Part shown: positions 23,546 through 31,696 of the stretch, piece by piece | How positions within the stretch are numbered: position 1 is the first letter of the stretch | Layout of the letters: every line of letters starts with the position of its first letter | Assembly: GCF_900186535.1 (NCBI RefSeq) | Contig: NZ_FYDE01000004.1 | Location: 248,001-312,000, forward strand | Direction: 5' to 3' | DNA: 64,000 nt | Source: Marasmitruncus massiliensis | Lineage (GTDB): Bacteria > Bacillota > Clostridia > Oscillospirales > Ruminococcaceae | Notes under the pieces: generated by a model | Databases searched by the model: none | What the model saw: only the letters and a program-made list of their open reading frames with translations | Told to the model about the DNA's origin: nothing | Made by a program: the position numbers and the translations under genes

Positions 23546-24487
23546 ATGGAACAAAAGAACTGTGTAGCTTTTTTAGACTTATTAGGTTTTTCTCATTTGG
23601 TTGAAACTGATATACGTCTTGCGTCTGAAAATTTAGATTATTTTAATCATATTATACAGACTAAGATAGTAGATGATAAAATTCAGCCTTGGCAAAAAGA
23701 AGCCGGAGAACTCCAGCAATTCGTCCGCAATTCAGGAGTGACCGCTATTGAAAATTTAATCAGCGTTAGCGATTCAATCATTATCTCGGGATCTGATTGT
23801 GACAACTTTATAATACAAATGTGTAATTTGATATCAAGTATGTTGATTCAGTCAGGAGAACCTTTTAATAAGCCGTTTACAGATATTAATACCGTGTCAT
23901 ATGAATACGATAATAATTTCGAAACTCATACTACAAGTAAGCTTTCTAAAAGTGCGTTTCCTTTGCTGTTTCGAGGTGGGTTTGTAATAGGAGAAAAAGA
24001 TGATGTAGAGTTTTTTGATAATCTAAAAATACAAGATGGATGCGTTAGTAATAAAAGCGGAAATGTTTTTGGAAAATCTTATGTTGAAGCTGTAAAATTA
24101 GAATCATCTGGGAAAGGTCCCCGTATATTTTGCAAAAAAAATATAACAAACAATTTATCAAGTGAGTTTGCTGAAATTGTTGTTCCCACTGAAATATCGG
24201 GAATATGCGAAATCATATGGACCTTTTATGCCTTCGAGAGCATGGAAAACTGTTCAAATAAACAGGAAAATCTTAAAAGATGTTTAACTAAAACGATTTT
24301 TCCCATCGCAGAAAATTTATATCAATATTATTTAATAAAGTCACCATCTGTAGCGGAACACTACTATCAACTTATTGTTCTAATCATTAAAGGAGCCCGC
24401 TTATACTGTATTAAAAACAATATTTGTCAGAATGATATAGAAAAATATTGTAAGAATATATTTGAAGAAATGGGAAGTGACATATAG
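23546..24487 (+). CDS. Class III nucleotide-cyclase-like protein
   Basis: 313 aa from the ATG at 23546, which lies 4 bases after the preceding stop; a TTG at 23531 is also in frame. It begins VAFLDLLGFSHLV (Asp11), then ISVSDSIII (Asp76), RGGFVIGE (Arg143), and GNVFGKSYVEAVKLE (about 171-185). This is the order of the class III adenylate/guanylate cyclase fold, with both metal-binding Asp positions kept. Purine-specificity residues cannot be assigned by eye. It may make a cyclic nucleotide for the system or merely keep the fold. The stop lies a few bases before the IS256 end, so an original longer C-terminus cannot be excluded. Confidence 0.65.
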   Translation: MEQKNCVAFLDLLGFSHLVETDIRLASENLDYFNHIIQTKIVDDKIQPWQKEAGELQQFVRNSGVTAIENLISVSDSIIISGSDCDNFIIQMCNLISSMLIQSGEPFNKPFTDINTVSYEYDNNFETHTTSKLSKSAFPLLFRGGFVIGEKDDVEFFDNLKIQDGCVSNKSGNVFGKSYVEAVKLESSGKGPRIFCKKNITNNLSSEFAEIVVPTEISGICEIIWTFYAFESMENCSNKQENLKRCLTKTIFPIAENLYQYYLIKSPSVAEHYYQLIVLIIKGARLYCIKNNICQNDIEKYCKNIFEEMGSDI

Positions 24488-24491
24488 TTCA

Positions 24492-25838
24492 GGTAGTGTC
24501 AAGAGTTATGCGCAAATAGGTTTGCAGTCTCTGAGGGAATGAAGTCATCCGGCAATGCAAGCGTTCTCAGCCGCCGCCTACAGATGCTTCATGTTTTCAT
24601 ATACTTTTTGTTGCTCCACTGGGTACCTGCAACATGCCGGAGCCGTGCACAGACCAGCATGAGGGCAGAGTTCCTATCGAGGAAACATCCCATCACATGT
24701 GTACGCCTAAGAATCTCTCGGTTGAGCCGTTCAATGACATTGTTGGTACGAATGCGTGTCCAGTGCTCAAAAGGGAACGATGTGTATGTAAGCGTCTCCT
24801 CCACATCGTCCTCTACCTTTTTGGTAGCCTCCTTTAGCTTCATCTCTTTGAGTGCGGCAACCACATCTCTGGCCTTTGCCAGTGCGGCGGCCTTACTCTC
24901 CTGAGCATGAATCGCCTTGAGCATCTTTGCCACCAGCTTGCCTTTGGAGCGAGGGACAAAGGAGAACACATTGCGGCAAAAGTGCACCACGCAACGCTGG
25001 TATTTGGCGTCCGGGAACACTTCACCCACAGCCTCCAGCATGCCCCGGCACTTGTCGCCGACTATGAGTTTCACGCCGTCCAAGCACGGCTGCGGAGCCA
25101 CTGGAAGAAGCCGACCCAGCTGGCCTTGTCTCTTCTTTCATGCCCTCAGCAGCACCCAAAACCTCTCGGTAGCCGTCCTCATTGACGGCGATTGCCACCA
25201 GAATGGCTACATTCTCGTACTCTCCGCCCCAGTTGCGGCGCAGGTAGATGCCGTCTACATAGACATATGGATACCTTCCGTCCTGCAAGGGGCGGTTGCG
25301 CCAGTCTTCAATGTGGACGTAGGCTTTCTTGTTCAGCTCGCTAATGGTGGAGGGCGATACCTTGCTGCCCCAAAGCGCCTCCGTGATATCCTCCACTCGG
25401 CGAACAGAAACACCAGCAAGATACATTTCGATGAGTGCTTCCTCTACGCTGCTTTCCCTGCGGCGATACCTCTCGATGATGGCAGTCTCAAACGAGATCC
25501 CCTTGAGCCGCGGCACATTGAGCGTGACGTCGCAGGAGGTAGTGGTGAGATTGCGGCTGTAATGGCCGCTGCGGTAGCCTTGCCGTTCCTCGCTGCGCTC
25601 ATATTTGGCAGCTTGCGTCAACTTATCCGCCTCGGCCTCCAGCAGACCGTTGAGCGTTTCTTCCACGCTGCCGCGAACCAGTTCTTTGATCTGGCCCTTG
25701 ATTACTTCCTCATTAAGCTGTACAATTTTTTCGGACATGGTTTGCTGTCTCCTTTCAGAATGGTGTGTCGTGACTTCATTCTAACAGAGAGCTGCAAACC
25801 GTGTCCCTTTTTCAATTTGCGCAACTTATTCTACCTTA
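24492..25838 (-). mobile_element. IS256-family insertion sequence, degenerate
   Basis: A transposase of the IS256 (MULE-like) type is flanked by inverted ends. The left tip begins GGTAGTGTCA with ATGCGCAAAT inside it. The right tip, read inward, begins GGTAGAATAA with TTGCGCAAAT. Both ends also share a GGTTTGCAG and a GAATGAAGTCA block. No target-site duplication is apparent, so boundaries are approximate. It interrupts the spacing between the WYL-linked cluster and the convergent nuclease operon. Confidence 0.8.
24589..25738 (-). pseudogene. IS256-family transposase, two frameshifts
   Basis: The N-terminal part starts at 25738 (MSEKIVQLNEEV) and holds the first catalytic Asp in YVYVDGIYL. 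The C-terminal part, read in another frame from about 25090 to 24589, holds the second Asp in IVGDKCRGM and the Glu in NVIERLNREIL. Between them the expected GMKED-K-A-S-W-V-G-F-F-Q-W-L-R segment is recoverable only by two indels, one near 25135 (GAAGAGAC) and one near 25090 (CGTGCTTGG), leaving a short stretch in the third frame. All three DDE residues survive, so the decay is recent or the indels are sequencing errors. Confidence 0.85.
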
Positions 25839-26057
25839 TCACCTTGATTATTACAATAACCGTCGCAGAAAGGCAAAACTGAAGGGCTTACCGCCTGCAA
25901 TTCACAGACAGCAAGCCCTTCAGGCTGCTTAATTCATTATTTGTCTAACTTTTTGGGGTCATTTTATTTCGTCCTTTGTGCTTGCTTTTCCGTACCTGTT
26001 TGTCTGCATATCATATCTCTATGCACTTTGCGATTATATGTCTTATTTTTTAATTGA
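25839..26057. other. Intergenic, terminator-like hairpin
   Basis: CTGAAGGGCTT (25879-25889) and AAGCCCTTCAG (25913-25923) form an 11-bp stem downstream of the nuclease operon and IS256. No gene seen. Confidence 0.5.
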
Positions 26058-27188
26058 CTATTTTTCTGTTATAATAAAACTATCTGAATGTTTCCAGATG
26101 AATTCTAGTTTAAAACCTGTTGCACTGCTAATAAATGCAATAATATTTTTACAAGCCTTTAATTGCTCTATTAAAGCTGTAGGTTTACTATTAAAGCGTT
26201 GAAATAATTCTATTTCAAACGGTTTATCTTTTAATACGAATTCGAAAAATATAAAATCCATATTATTTATTAAGTTTATGTACCACTCTGGATTACGAAA
26301 TGATCTTTCTATCAGTCCAATTAAGTTTTTTGTATATTTAGGCGGTATAAATTTAATGGGTGCTATTATTGAGCTATTGCTTAAAAATTGCTTAGGAATT
26401 TTATTCTTTATTTCCTCATTTGCATATTGAATTACCGTATTAAATAAGTTCATTATATGCTTATCATCACTGTTGCCAAAAGTTAATCTTGATTGTACAT
26501 ATTCTAAGATCCCGAACGGACTTAAACCCATTAAATTATCACATATTTTTAAAAATGAATACGAAGTTAATAAAATTGCCTCGCAAACTAAATATTTTAT
26601 CGCTTGAATTTGTTTTTCATCGTTTATAGATTTAAGTGATTGAATTAAAGAAGCTATAATGCTAATTGATATATTAAGACTTGTATAGGGTTGGTCAAGA
26701 AAATATTGTTTGTGAATAGTAGTTAAATATTCTGTAATAGATTGATTGGTTTTTAATGCTTCTTCTATGCTTTTAAGAAAATTGGAATAATATTCAAAAT
26801 CACAATAACCTTTTCCTTCACTATGGATATATGAATCTACCTCATTTTGAGTAATGACTTTTACGTTGCATTCATTTGCAAAATGAAATACTTCTTGTGT
26901 TGCTTTAGGAAGAGCCACATATATTGAGTCTGCTTTCAAAAACGAGCCTAGGCCTTTTGCCCAGAAAATCCTTTCATACGGTTTAGAGCGTGCTTTGTTT
27001 TTGCAGTCGCAAATGACCCTAATTTCTCTAAAAGGATATGAAAAGCTAATTGCTGTAACATCAACGTCTGTAACATCCTGTTTGCTACCTGCTTGGACTG
27101 GAAGTGAGCGCCTAACAAAATAACCTTGCTGTTGAAAAATTTGGCTAATTGAATACTCAAACTCAGTTCCTTTTCCATCTAAATTCAT
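26058..27188 (-). CDS. Mrr-like PD-(D/E)xK restriction nuclease protein
   Basis: 376 aa. About residues 5-120 form the nuclease domain: GTEFEYSISQIFQQQG opens with an acidic helix, then VTDVDVTAI (Asp43), then IRVICDCKNK (Asp61-Cys-Lys63). That is the D...DxK pattern of PD-(D/E)xK enzymes of the Mrr/restriction-endonuclease-like class. The C-terminal 240 residues are helical and unrecognised, probably target recognition or sensing. It overlaps the upstream gene by 4 bases (ATGA), so the two are translated together. A DNA-cleaving defence protein is the likely role; no methyltransferase is coupled. Confidence 0.75.
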   Translation of the reverse strand: MNLDGKGTEFEYSISQIFQQQGYFVRRSLPVQAGSKQDVTDVDVTAISFSYPFREIRVICDCKNKARSKPYERIFWAKGLGSFLKADSIYVALPKATQEVFHFANECNVKVITQNEVDSYIHSEGKGYCDFEYYSNFLKSIEEALKTNQSITEYLTTIHKQYFLDQPYTSLNISISIIASLIQSLKSINDEKQIQAIKYLVCEAILLTSYSFLKICDNLMGLSPFGILEYVQSRLTFGNSDDKHIMNLFNTVIQYANEEIKNKIPKQFLSNSSIIAPIKFIPPKYTKNLIGLIERSFRNPEWYINLINNMDFIFFEFVLKDKPFEIELFQRFNSKPTALIEQLKACKNIIAFISSATGFKLEFIWKHSDSFIITEK

Positions 27189-28507
27189 CGAAGAGCACCA
27201 CCTGTCCTTAAGGATTCAAGTATTTGACTCTGTATTTTTAATATTGGTTTAGGCTTGTTAGCTTCCATTTTTGTTCTTCTTTCTTCAGGAGTAACAAAAG
27301 AAGAAGGCAATGAATCATAAAAGCTATTGTCCACTGCTGTTTGATCAATTTTCTTTCCGTAATAAATCATTTGCTGCACTAATTCTCCAACTTCTTTTTG
27401 ACGCAGGCGCATATTGAACATTGATCCTGAAGAATGAGTAACTTGAATAACACCCATTTTTTCCAATAGTTGATAGTCTTGTCCGATAGCTGTACAGGGA
27501 CCCACCCAATCTCCTCTGTTTAATTTATTAAGAATATTATTCATTTTGCTGCTAGAACAAATAGAACCTCTTCCATAATTTGACTTGTATTCTCCATACC
27601 TTAAACAACTTAGTAATAATTTTGCACTATGAAAAATATCTTGATTCCAATAGTTAGCACCGATACCTACACCAACTAAATGTGGAGTCGTATAGAAAAC
27701 AGCATTCCCATGTTGAGATTCAACGGTAATCCCATTAAGTAATCCTACTCCTTCCATAGTCCGAATTGTTTCTGAAGATATTTTTTTCTCAAGATTAGTA
27801 TTTAAATATCCTTGCTCTTCTTGTATTAATTTTAATACCGCTTCTATGTCATTTCTTTGAGAAGCGGAAACTCCGTTTAGTGCTTTGGTTATCTTCTTTA
27901 TGTCGCCTCCGAATGCATATTCATTATAATATATCTTTTCATTATCAATTTGATTGACCTTTACCAAATCAAAAGTATCTTGTATAGAAATTGTGCTATC
28001 AACAATTTTTTCTGGCATTGAATAAGTATTGCATAGCATATTTTTATATTCATCAAAAGTTCTAGGCATATCAAATGTCGCTTGTAAACCACAAATATTA
28101 GATCTTTCTAATTCAGAAGGATCCAAGTACTCAAATATGTTATTTACTGTCTCCAATGCATCTTCTTGTGAAAAGCAATATATTTCCAATTCACTAATTT
28201 TCCCATGTATATCTTTGCTAAAATCGACTTTTTCTTGCTTCTTTAATAAATCTGTATACGTATTTATTTCTGCAGGGACAATCCCTGATTGCCTTGCAAA
28301 AGCTCTTAATATATCATATGTTATAATTTCTTGTTTGTCCGCTAAAAGCTTGCTAAGCAACAATCCACATTTTCCAGCCTGCTCAGTTACATTCAAGCTA
28401 TCTAATTCCATAGTATCTGTGCGTATTTTTTTGAGGTGCTTTACAACATTCATTATCCATGACGCTTTAGTTAATGCATCTATAGATTCTTGAATCGTAG
28501 TACTCAT
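27185..28507 (-). CDS. Unknown 440-aa partner of the Mrr-like nuclease
   Basis: AGGAGG lies upstream of the ATG at 28507. It is a mostly helical soluble protein. The C-terminal region contains segments such as GRGSICSSSKMNNILNKL and VGPCTAIGQDYQLLEKMGV with the feel of a winged helix, and I cannot assign a family. It is the first gene of a two-gene unit in which its stop overlaps the nuclease start by 4 bases. It is probably the sensor, regulator or specificity subunit of the nuclease. Confidence 0.7.
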   Translation of the reverse strand: MSTTIQESIDALTKASWIMNVVKHLKKIRTDTMELDSLNVTEQAGKCGLLLSKLLADKQEIITYDILRAFARQSGIVPAEINTYTDLLKKQEKVDFSKDIHGKISELEIYCFSQEDALETVNNIFEYLDPSELERSNICGLQATFDMPRTFDEYKNMLCNTYSMPEKIVDSTISIQDTFDLVKVNQIDNEKIYYNEYAFGGDIKKITKALNGVSASQRNDIEAVLKLIQEEQGYLNTNLEKKISSETIRTMEGVGLLNGITVESQHGNAVFYTTPHLVGVGIGANYWNQDIFHSAKLLLSCLRYGEYKSNYGRGSICSSSKMNNILNKLNRGDWVGPCTAIGQDYQLLEKMGVIQVTHSSGSMFNMRLRQKEVGELVQQMIYYGKKIDQTAVDNSFYDSLPSSFVTPEERRTKMEANKPKPILKIQSQILESLRTGGALR

Positions 28508-28802
28508 TTTTATCCTCCTAAAATACCAAAATTAAGCTCATATCATAACAACTATTATAATATTAGCACAATAGTGTAGTATTTCAAGATATTCTGACTA
28601 AAATAATCTCATTATGCTTAAATTAGTTTGATAAATGGATAATTTTTGAATGAAAAAAATTATCAAATTTTAGATAAATTACGTGTAAGCCACTTGTAAG
28701 CCAAGGCCTATATTATCACGCGAAATCTCCATTGGCTTACACACGAAACGTGTAATTTCTCTTACACCGATACTAATAAAAGCCCATGGAATCAACAAAA
28801 AA

Positions 28803-28829
28803 GCCCTGCTGGTTTTTTACCAGCAGGGC
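28803..28829. terminator. Bidirectional terminator after the half tRNA
   Basis: 10-bp arms GCCCTGCTGG / CCAGCAGGGC with T/A runs on both sides. On the minus strand it comes 20 bases after the tRNA fragment. Confidence 0.85.
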
Positions 28830-28848
28830 AAAAATTCGTTATTGATGC

Positions 28849-28886
28849 AGTCAGAGTCTGTCGTGCTACCATTACACAATCGGGCA
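28849..28886 (-). tRNA. tRNA-Gln(CTG), 5' half only
   Basis: Read on the minus strand from 28886 it shows the acceptor 5' strand TGCCCGA, a D arm with TAATGGTAGCACGA, and the anticodon stem-loop 5' side through CTCTGACT (anticodon CTG). The sequence then departs from tRNA: no anticodon 3' stem, no GGTTCGA T-arm, no matching acceptor. The break falls in the anticodon loop, a known crossover place for tyrosine integrases. I read it as the chromosomal 5' half left by integration of the island to its left. The 3' half should lie beyond the left edge of the window. Confidence 0.8.
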
Positions 28887-28921
28887 TTGTATAAAGCTGT
28901 TTCTCGCCGAACAGCTTTATC

Positions 28922-28950
28922 ATTATAGCGCGGACGACCATCTTTGTCAA
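28922..28950 (-). promoter_or_regulatory. Consensus sigma-A promoter of the half tRNA-Gln
   Basis: TTGACA (28945-28950) and TATAAT (28922-28927) are spaced by exactly 17 bases on the minus strand. A short hairpin (AAGCTGTT/AACAGCTT) lies between it and the tRNA fragment. The promoter should still be active and transcribe the half tRNA up to the 28803-28829 terminator. Confidence 0.85.
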
Positions 28951-29451
28951 TATATTTTCGAGAAGAAAATACAGAAAAAGAGGTAAATTCCATTTTTCAT
29001 GGTAAAAATATATTACTAATTTGCAGGGCCTTTAATTTAAGATGACAGCAGTGAATGGGCGTAGACAGAGAGCAACTCTGCCCTCCTTGACACACCTAAA
29101 GAACTGGATAAAGTTACGATATACATCGTCTGTTGATTTCCGATGACATCGATCAACGAACAGTGGTGTGAATAAGGTTTGACAACAGCAATCGATTCTT
29201 CATCATCCGAGATATCGAAAAATTGGCGGACCAATCCCCCTTAAATCAAGCCTGCTCCACAAATTCCCGCTCTATATTGATGTAATCAATCCCACTGAAT
29301 TTACTAATCATTTTTATTGCTTTGATTGCCCCCACGGCTTGACTTTTGAAAAATAACATGAATAATAAGGATTACTGCCAGTGGAAACGATGGACAGCAG
29401 CCGGTTGCGTGGTAGGATTGTTTTCACTATACATGAAAGGGTGTTGCCTGT

Positions 29452-30021
29452 ATGATGGAAAATAACGATTCTCGTGTCCTGCGCAAAATTGCAGTTGTCA
29501 GCCACTGTATTTTGAATCCTGCGTCGAAAGTCTTCGCACCCGGCAATCACCAACTGGAACAAGAGGAGTCGCTGCGCAAGAAATTTCTTTATGCTGCGCT
29601 GGAATGCGGAATAGATCTGCTCCAGCTGCCATGCCCGGAGTTTACGCTTTATGGCTCCATGCGCTGGGGGCATGTCAAAGAACAATTTGACAATGTATTT
29701 TTTCGGGCACACTGCCGCAGGATACTGGAATCGGTTGTGGAACAGCTTGCGGAATATGCGGTCCATCCGGAACGGTATCTGATTCTTGGAATTGTTGGTA
29801 TCGACGGCAGTCCCAGCTGTGGGGTGTCCGTGACCTGCCGGGGAAGATGGGGAGGCGAGCTGGAAAGCGCCGACCGGCTGGAACAAAGAATCGCATCTGT
29901 CCAAACTGTAAGGGAAAACGGCGTTCTGATGGAAGAATTAAGTGCTCTGCTGAATCAATATAATCTTTCGCTTCCGATCATGCCCTTGGATGATGCGCTA
30001 TTGGAAAGGATATTAAAATAG
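29452..30021 (+). CDS. DUF523-related protein
   Basis: 189 aa. The Cys-rich conserved points are SHCILNPASKV, LPCPEFTLYG..RWG, FRAHCRRIL and GIVGIDGSPSCGV. DUF523 proteins (some are thiouracil desulfurases) have Cys residues at equivalent places that can hold an iron-sulphur cluster. This one belongs to a longer variant and its substrate is unknown. AGGGTG precedes the ATG. It is the first clear gene right of the island boundary and is followed about 100 bases later by an ECF transporter S component. Confidence 0.75.
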   Translation: MMENNDSRVLRKIAVVSHCILNPASKVFAPGNHQLEQEESLRKKFLYAALECGIDLLQLPCPEFTLYGSMRWGHVKEQFDNVFFRAHCRRILESVVEQLAEYAVHPERYLILGIVGIDGSPSCGVSVTCRGRWGGELESADRLEQRIASVQTVRENGVLMEELSALLNQYNLSLPIMPLDDALLERILK

Positions 30022-30121
30022 ATAAAATCTATAAATAATGGTTCGAATAGAAATTACCAATTAGACACACGCAGATATGTATGCTATATTGAGTCCACCT
30101 TGTTTTGGGAGGATGAAATCA

Positions 30122-30682
30122 ATGGCAACTACAAAAACGCGGGTCTTAGTGTTAAGTGCAATTGCAATCGCCTGCAATATTGTCCTTGGAATTGTGACCA
30201 GTGCCCTCAAGCTTCCGCTTTATCTGGACACAATCGGTACGGTTTTTATCGCAGTCTATGCGGGGCCGCGGTATGGAGCAGCTGTCGGCGGTCTGACAAA
30301 TCTTCTCACAGGGATCATCTTCAGCCCGAAAGATATTCCTTTTCTGCTCGTAAGCGTTGCGATTGGTTTGATTGTCGGCTATATTGCGAAGAAATTTCCT
30401 TATAATCTTGTGGTTGCGATAATAACGGGACTGCTGTTAAGCGTAGTGGCGCCCCTGATTGGTACGCCGATTGGTATCTGGGTATATGGCGGACTTACCG
30501 GTACAGGGATGGACTTTCTGGTGATCTGGCTGAAACAGAGTGGGAACAGCATCTTTGTTTCTTCATTTATTCCAAAGATTATTAATAATCTGCTTGATAA
30601 AACAGGCACCTGTCTGCTTGTCTACTTTTTGCTGAAAGGTTTGCCTGCGCAGTACAGGCTTCAGACATCAGTCTCTAAATAA
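30122..30682 (+). CDS. ECF-type transporter substrate-binding (S) component
   Basis: 186 aa from the ATG at 30122, chosen because GGGAGG (30107-30112) is 9 bases upstream. It has about six hydrophobic helices. The pattern VLSAIAIACNIVLGIV..LKLPLYLDTIGTVFIAVYAGPRYGA followed by GLTNLLTGI is typical of S components that capture vitamins or other small molecules and dock to a shared EcfA/EcfT module. No ATPase or T subunit is nearby, so it would use the cell's common module. Substrate unknown. A terminator follows at 30725. Confidence 0.8.
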   Translation: MATTKTRVLVLSAIAIACNIVLGIVTSALKLPLYLDTIGTVFIAVYAGPRYGAAVGGLTNLLTGIIFSPKDIPFLLVSVAIGLIVGYIAKKFPYNLVVAIITGLLLSVVAPLIGTPIGIWVYGGLTGTGMDFLVIWLKQSGNSIFVSSFIPKIINNLLDKTGTCLLVYFLLKGLPAQYRLQTSVSK

Positions 30683-30982
30683 CCGTAGCAATGTAGCGCC
30701 GGTTGAAACAGAATATCGATGATCGTCCCCTGTAAGCCCCCTTTACGGTTTACAGGGGACTTTTTATGCGCAATCAATCCCAATTGGCTATTATGTAGAT
30801 AATTAGTCTTGTATTTTGTGTAAGTGTATAAATTAATTAGGGAATACGATGGGATTTTATAGATAATTTTGGTTTAAAAGCGAATATACAAATCAAACTG
30901 GAATGATATAATAGGCACATAGAGCATACATCCTACGTTGAACATATACCCTACAAAATCCAATGCAAAAGGAGCAAACACT
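30683..30982. other. Intergenic region before catabolic cluster 1
   Basis: Contains the 30725-30765 terminator, then AT-rich DNA likely to hold the promoter of the racemase gene (TATAAT at about 30907). Nothing else recognised. Confidence 0.45.
30725..30765 (+). terminator. Terminator of the S component gene
   Basis: GTCCCCTGTAA / TTTACAGGGGAC stem followed by TTTTT. Confidence 0.85.
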
Positions 30983-31654
30983 ATGAAAGTCGGAATTGTT
31001 TACACAAGCACGACCCCGGAACTGATTGATCTTGTTGAGAAGGAGCTGAGGAAAAACGTCGGTGAGAAGGCGGAATTTGTCAGCTTTCAGGATCCTTCCA
31101 TTCTGGCGGAGGTGCGGGACAGCCAATATGTTACCCCGGGAGCATCGGCCAGACTCATCGGCCTGTACACACAGGCAATCAACGCGGGGGCGGATGTTAT
31201 TCTCAACTGCTGCTCTTCGGTTGGCGAAGTTGCGGACTGTGTGCAGGATATGGGCCGGTTTACCGGAATCCCGATTGTACGGATTGATGAGGAGATGTGC
31301 CGTGAGGCGGTGCGCAAGGGCAGCCGTATAGGCGTTATGGCAACGCTTAATTCCACTTTAAATCCTACCAAGAACACGATCCTGCGTGTTGCTCGGGAAA
31401 TGAATAAACATGTGGAACTGGTTGACGCACTGTTGGAAGGCGCGTTCGGACTCTCACAGGAGGAGTTTAAACAGCGGATGCTTGCGAAAGCCATGGAAAT
31501 CGTGGATAATGTTGACGTGATCCTTTTTGCGCAGGGCTCTATGGCGTATTGTGAGGAGCTGATTCATGAAAAATCCGGAAAGCTTGTCGTGTCAAGCCCC
31601 CGCTTTGGTGCGGAAGCCGTTAAAGAGGCACTTGAAGCCAAGGGGCTTCTCTGA
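30983..31654 (+). CDS. Aspartate/glutamate (hydantoin) racemase family protein
   Basis: 223 aa. The fold starts MKVGIVYTSTTPELI. The two catalytic-type Cys regions are VILNCCSSVGEVAD and a C-terminal stretch ending in FAQGSMAYCEELI, so the second Cys sits slightly later than in amino-acid racemases. Such enzymes racemise or isomerise small acids using two Cys. AAAAGGAG precedes the ATG. It heads the cluster that contains a TRAP transporter and sugar-acid enzymes, suggesting that it converts a stereoisomer of the imported acid; the actual substrate is unknown. Confidence 0.8.
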   Translation: MKVGIVYTSTTPELIDLVEKELRKNVGEKAEFVSFQDPSILAEVRDSQYVTPGASARLIGLYTQAINAGADVILNCCSSVGEVADCVQDMGRFTGIPIVRIDEEMCREAVRKGSRIGVMATLNSTLNPTKNTILRVAREMNKHVELVDALLEGAFGLSQEEFKQRMLAKAMEIVDNVDVILFAQGSMAYCEELIHEKSGKLVVSSPRFGAEAVKEALEAKGLL

Positions 31655-31696
31655 TAGAACAGAAACATTCGAATCATTTCGGGGAGGAAATTTAAA

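Larger units (their letters stand above)
28508..29451. other. Island right boundary and flanking non-coding DNA
   Basis: Contains TGTAAGCCACTTG/TTGGCTTACA-type repeats (28685-28740), a terminator, a half tRNA with its promoter (listed), and about 500 bases to the right with no convincing gene. A TTG frame at 29037-29234 (minus) lacks a credible ribosome site. Base composition changes from AT-rich to GC-richer across this stretch. Confidence 0.6.

Noticed and set aside
24488-25880. Target-site duplication for the IS256-family element
   Set aside because: Bases flanking the inferred tips do not repeat; boundaries or later rearrangement leave it unsupported.
24917-25882. Long plus-strand frame of over 300 codons across the IS256 element
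   Set aside because: It is antisense to the transposase, whose catalytic residues and inverted ends are evident; the plus-strand protein has no sensible domain.
29037-29234. Minus-strand frame of 65 codons right of the island boundary
   Set aside because: TTG start with the only purine-rich sequence almost touching it, no recognisable protein pattern, lone frame in a gene-poor stretch.
29314-29904. Minus-strand frame opposite the DUF523-like gene
   Set aside because: Shadow of a gene with conserved Cys motifs and a good ribosome site on the other strand.
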